From Nemertoderma westbladi (lineage: Eukaryota > Xenacoelomorpha > Nemertodermatida > Nemertodermatidae): DNA of 57,664 bases. The stretch covers positions 1 to 57,664 of the forward strand of contig JAUCBJ010009022.1 in NCBI GenBank assembly GCA_032718475.1. The letters are read 5' to 3'. The position numbers and the translations under genes are program-made. The notes below the pieces were generated by a model. The model saw only the letters and a program-made list of their open reading frames with translations. It made no database searches and was not told the DNA's origin. Shown piece after piece: positions 54,201-57,664 of this stretch (within the stretch, counting starts at the first letter, position 1; each line of letters starts with the position of its first letter).

Positions 54201-54515
54201 TGCTGCGCTGCTGTCGGGGAGCGCACGGTGTACCTTCCCCAGATAGGTACCAGTACCGGACAGGGTGAGATCCACCGAGATGTAGTCCAGTTTACAGACC
54301 GCCGCGCTGTACTCGAGGCAGTTGATGGAATCCCGGGATAATATAGTGTTAGTTTTGGCGGGTTTCAGCGCAGGACCGCTGGAACGGCATACTTTGTAAA
54401 AGTGGCTGGTTTTACCGCAACCATTGCACTGAACTTCTCGGGCGGGGCAATTGGACCTGTCGGTATGTTGCTGGTTACCGCAATTACTGCAATTGCGTGC
54501 GCGAGGGTTCCCACC
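51243..54515 (-). pseudogene. Gypsy pol: zinc knuckles, protease, RT, RNase H and integrase in one frame with nonsense codons
   Basis: One - strand frame covers two CCHC knuckles (CSNCGNQQHTDRSNC and CNGCGKTSHFYKVC, about 54390-54500), a protease-like LPDSSAAATIL where the usual active site is D-(S/T)-G, RT with LRLCVDLRHLN and YFSVFDASHGYWQVP, a TGA at 53393-53391, KIVDDVLLYD (VDD motif), RNase H with LVTDASRLKGLGYAL, and integrase with LHTPHQGVDKSLRRAR, CPSCLRHR and DDE segments (ISADFF, RSDGGTPLA, QGNGHVEAAVK). Between ICLHTALLSIK and YIWTSNHQWAF the RT connection appears to lack several dozen residues. Inactive by the stop codons and probable deletion. Confidence 0.88.
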
Positions 54516-55199
54516 ACGAGAAGAGGTTCTCGTGCATTGTCTGGGAGTTGAGCGGTTTCCCGAACCGGTTTGAGGTCAATTGGGGGCACCTGGACGCATT
54601 GGTGAGCGGGCGCGCCGCTGCTTGTATTGCAAAACTTTCGCGATGGAACCGGAGCCGCCGAGAGACAACTGATTTTTGGAGCTCGACTCCCAGTTTTGGC
54701 AAGTCTGGACGCAGACGTCGAGTGGGGGCCGGGGCAAGACTTTTAAGAGCTCCTGTTGTGTCTCGGTGGAGTGGAGACCGACCAAAATTTGTGTTACAAT
54801 TTGGTCGTCACGGCAATGTAGGCAGAGTTCGGCGAGGTCAGCGAGGTGCTAGGGAGCGATGTAGAAGTCGTTGAACGTCTCCTGTAGGCCCTGGCAGCGT
54901 TTATGGAAGGCCAAGCAATCCAGGGCAATGCTGCGTTTGGAGCGAAGATGATCCTGCAGACTGTTGAGTACGAGTTTTGTAGTCGTGGCGTCGTTGTCGG
55001 GATCCAGTTTTAGGTGGACTCGGACGACTTCCTGGAGTCCCGGACCAAACGCAGTCAGGAGAGTGTAGACCTGTTCACGGCGGGGGTATGTCTCCGCCCG
55101 CTGGCAGTTTGCATTATATTCCCAGCTGTCCCGCCAGCGATGGAAAGCGGGAAGGTCGGCGGAGGTGTCGATTCGGTCGAGGTTGTCTATCGAGATCAA
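54516..55199 (-). pseudogene. Gypsy gag, with two nonsense codons
   Basis: In the same frame as pol: LPAFHRWRDSWEYNANCQRA, VYTLLTAFGPGLQEVVRVHL, FHKRCQGLQETFNDFY, then TAG (54851-54849), HLADLAELCLHCRDDQ, VGLHSTETQQELLKVLPRPP, TGA (54578-54576), and on to the zinc knuckles. No frameshift is needed from gag through pol, so the intact parent probably made a single Gag-Pol. The start codon is unclear: a TGA lies just upstream of 55199 and the nearest ATG (55217) is in another frame. The 5' leader, primer site and LTR are missing. Confidence 0.82.
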
Positions 55200-55253
55200 G
55201 TGCCGTCATCAAACCCCATCTAGTTAGCAAGTCGTAAGACTTGATTACTGTAA

Positions 55254-55893
55254 GACTGACTGACTGACTGACTGACTGACTGACTGACTGACTGACTGAC
55301 TGACTGACTGACTGACTGACTGACTGACTGACTGACTGACTGACTGACTGACTGACTGACTGACTGACTGACTGACTGACTGACTGACTGACTGACTGAC
55401 TGACTGACTGACTGACTGACTGACTGACTGACTGACTGACTGACTGACTGACTGACTGACTGACTGACTGACTGACTGACTGACTGACTGACTGACTGAC
55501 TGACTGACTGACTGACTGACTGACTGACTGACTGACTGACTGACTGACTGACTGACTGACTGACTGACTGACTGACTGACTGACTGACTGACTGACTGAC
55601 TGACTGACTGACTGACTGACTGACTGACTGACTGACTGACTGACTGACTGACTGACTGACTGACTGACTGACTGACTGACTGACTGACTGACTGACTGAC
55701 TGACTGACTGACTGACTGACTGACTGACTGACTGACTGACTGACTGACTGACTGACTGACTGACTGACTGACTGACTGACTGACTGACTGACTGACTGAC
55801 TGACTGACTGACTGACTGACTGACTGACTGACTGACTGACTGACTGACTGACTGACTGACTGACTGACTGACTGACTGACTGACTGACTGACT
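55254..55893. repeat. perfect (TGAC)n microsatellite, 160 units
   Basis: 640 bp of GACT/TGAC without a single interruption that I can see. It sits where the Gypsy 5' LTR should be. Purity implies very recent expansion; true length may differ from the assembly. Confidence 0.97.
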
Positions 55894-55997
55894 TTGGGTT
55901 AAGTGGAGTTACTTTGTGCCATATGTACTGTTAACTAACTGTAGGCCGTAGGGTACTATTAATAACTGTTGTTATTACTACAGGGTACTATTAATAA
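55894..55997. other. short spacer with duplicated TSD sequence
   Basis: GGGTACTATTAATAACTG occurs at about 55951 and again at 55983. The second contains TACTATTAATAA (55986-55997), the left target-site duplication of the next element. Confidence 0.7.
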
Positions 55998-57166
55998 CTG
56001 CTGTTATCTTTGTTGACTTCTTCAAGGCCTTTGATTCAGTCTCTCGCTCACGTATGTTCACCATACTTTCATTATATGGGATTCCTGATGAAATTATTGC
56101 AGCAATCAGATCAGTATACGATGGTTCGACAACATTTGTGTCTACTGTTGATGGTGACACAGAACCATTTGAAGTGTTATGGGGCGTCCTCCAAGGAGAC
56201 ACACTTGCACCATTCTTGTTCATTATTGTGGTTGACTATGTTCTACGCATGTCCTTAGATCATTATAATGATGATGGGGTGATGATAACTCCACCTACTG
56301 GCTCCAGAAGTCGAGGAAATCCTGCCAAGTACCTAACTGATCTAGACTTTGCTGATGACTTAGGAGTACTCTCAGAATCATTAGAGGGAGCCCAACGGCT
56401 CCTCAGCTCATTAGAACATGCTGCTTCTAGTGTTGGTCTTTTTATTAACTCCAGAAAGACCAAAATTCTGACAGTTAACTTTGAAAGTCCTCAGCAAGTC
56501 TCTGATAGGATGAGCATAAGCTCAAAGGATGGTATGCTTGAGCATGTGGACGACTTCTGTTACCTGGGATCATGGATCCGGAAGTCAGGTGAGGACCTTC
56601 GAATACGTAAGGGAAAGGCATGGGCAGCCTTGAATAGGCTTTCCAGGATTTGGAAGTCACCGAGAATTAATCGGAAACTTAAGGTCCGATTATTTAGAGC
56701 AGCAGTAGTTCCAGTACTCCTCTACGGGAGTCCATGCTGGGCTCTAACTGCTGAGGACACCAAATCTCTGGATGGCACATTCACAAGAATGCTACGCCGG
56801 GTTCATTGTGTCAAGTACAATGCACACATCTCCAACCAGACACTATATAACATTGGAGGTGTCTCATTGGTTCCCCCAAGCTTGACACTAGAACAAAATC
56901 GCCTCCGCTTTGCAGGACATTGCTTTCGCCGTGAGGACCAGCCAGTGCATAATCTTGTACTTTGGCAGCCTCATGGAGTGAATAAGCATGGTGGACAGCC
57001 CATGACTTTCTTGAGACGCATCTTAAAGGACACTGGCCTTAAAGATGCGGATGATCTAGCAAATGTCATGGGTGATAGGGAGTTGTGGCGGTGCAATTTT
57101 GTTGACAAGCCGGCACAGCATTCTTAAAAATGCAGCTGCAATGCAGCATGCCGATCCTAGTAGTAG
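55998..57166 (+). mobile_element. non-LTR retrotransposon, family A copy 3 (5'-truncated, flanked by 12-bp TSD)
   Basis: TACTATTAATAA flanks it exactly at 55986-55997 and 57167-57178. The body begins at RT motif A and ends with the GCAGCTGCAATGCAGCATGC hairpin and a TAGTAGTAG tail. It is nearly identical to copy 2, with a handful of substitutions. Confidence 0.9.
56001..57127 (+). CDS. non-LTR reverse transcriptase, family A copy 3, 5'-truncated
   Basis: The frame is open from AVIFVDFFKAFDSVSR (motif A, from 56001) to TAA at 57125-57127; the first ATG is 56054. It then carries GVLQGDTLAPFLF, LTDLDFADDLGVLSES (FADD) and the same C-terminal region as copy 2 (NRLRFAGHCFRREDQP, RELWRCNFVDKPAQHS). 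No stop or frameshift remains, but the N-terminal RT blocks and any endonuclease are missing, so it is a dead-on-arrival insertion. Confidence 0.85.
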
Positions 57167-57178
57167 TACTATTAATAA

Positions 57179-57600
57179 ACTATACTAATAGTGGCAATGT
57201 TTAATTAAAATCAGAGTTTGGAGGTTTAATTATGTTTTGGCAACATTAATACTATGAGTGGTGTTTGGTATCAGATATAATTTTGATGTAGACAGGAGAT
57301 GGTGCCCTAACTGCTTTCTCTTGGTGCAATTTTTTATTATAAATGTTGAACATACTTATCTCATCCATCTCAACTTACATACCAGAAGAAGCGGTATGGA
57401 TCCGGTCCGGTTCGGACGTCATAATCTCCTCCCTACTGGAATGTCTGGAACTCTAAAGACAGCATGGTCTGCCCGTTTTTCTCTGTCAATTTGATATAGC
57501 GTCGGCCTTCGACAACGTGGATCATCTTATTTGATTCCAGAAATTAAGCCGTCACATCAACCCTCACACGTGCCTCTCACTGCTTAGATACTATAGTACT
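57179..57600 (+). pseudogene. short RT fragment of another non-LTR element (about 57390-57560)
   Basis: The + strand reads SGSDVIISSLLECLEL, a stop, then LPVFLCQFDIASAFDNVDHL and another stop. The last part matches RT motif A of a LINE unrelated to family A. The frame is closed on both sides, so this is a relic. 57179-57390 shows nothing recognisable. Confidence 0.6.
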
Positions 57601-57664
57601 ACTACTACTACTACTAGGATCGGCATGCTGCATTGCAGCTGCATTTTTAGGAATGCTGTGCTGG
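57595..57664 (-). mobile_element. family A copy 4, 3' end only, reverse orientation (runs off the window)
   Basis: The plus strand shows (ACT)n then GGATCGGCATGCTGCATTGC and AGCTGCATTTTTAGGAATGC, the reverse complement of the 3' end of copies 1-3 including the TAG tail. The body lies beyond the right edge. Confidence 0.88.

Overview
This looks like a piece of a metazoan nuclear genome, most likely a marine invertebrate. It is AT-rich and full of non-LTR and LTR retrotransposon remnants and long tandem arrays. The one host gene I can support is a spliced cadherin-repeat gene on the + strand, with five internal exons at 8646-8911, 10915-11107, 11920-12136, 20810-20958 and 38676-38865. All exons have AG/GT borders and compatible phases. 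First and last exons lie outside the window. The species cannot be fixed from sequence alone; a SINE at 38900-39045 resembles the cephalopod-type SINE core, which is only a hint.

Layout. 1-3053: the N-terminal part of a BEL/Pao-like gag on the - strand, then imperfect repeats. 3054-8446: a 41-bp satellite of about 131 units. 8646-20958: cadherin exons 1-4, whose introns hold a decayed non-LTR copy, a 17-bp array, a 44-bp hairpin array, two further non-LTR remnants, a better preserved non-LTR copy and a 760-bp foldback repeat. 20952-38386: a 39-bp array of 397 units that starts on the exon-4/intron-4 border and is split by a CR1/L2-type LINE at 26448-28385. 38477-38553: a hammerhead ribozyme motif. 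38676-38865: exon 5. 38900-50942: a SINE, then a 36-bp array invaded by a - strand LINE, itself invaded by an 8.9-kb apparently full-length non-LTR retrotransposon (41377-50283). 50942-55217: a defective Gypsy element on the - strand. 55254-55893: (TGAC)160. 55998-57664: further non-LTR pieces.

Most notable points. (1) Each 39-bp unit carries the exon-4 donor CAG|GTAAGT, giving close to 400 strong 5' splice sites in one intron. 39 is 13 codons, and the array stays open in the exon frame for 42 units, so choice of donor could yield a ladder of in-frame isoforms in a cadherin A-B loop. (2) A hammerhead ribozyme with intact core sits just past the array. (3) The 8.9-kb retrotransposon encodes a ULP1-like cysteine protease in ORF1, and its ORF2 has no usable AUG before the endonuclease. 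The junction TTT-TAA-G looks like a +1 frameshift site. (4) Each long cadherin intron has its own private minisatellite.
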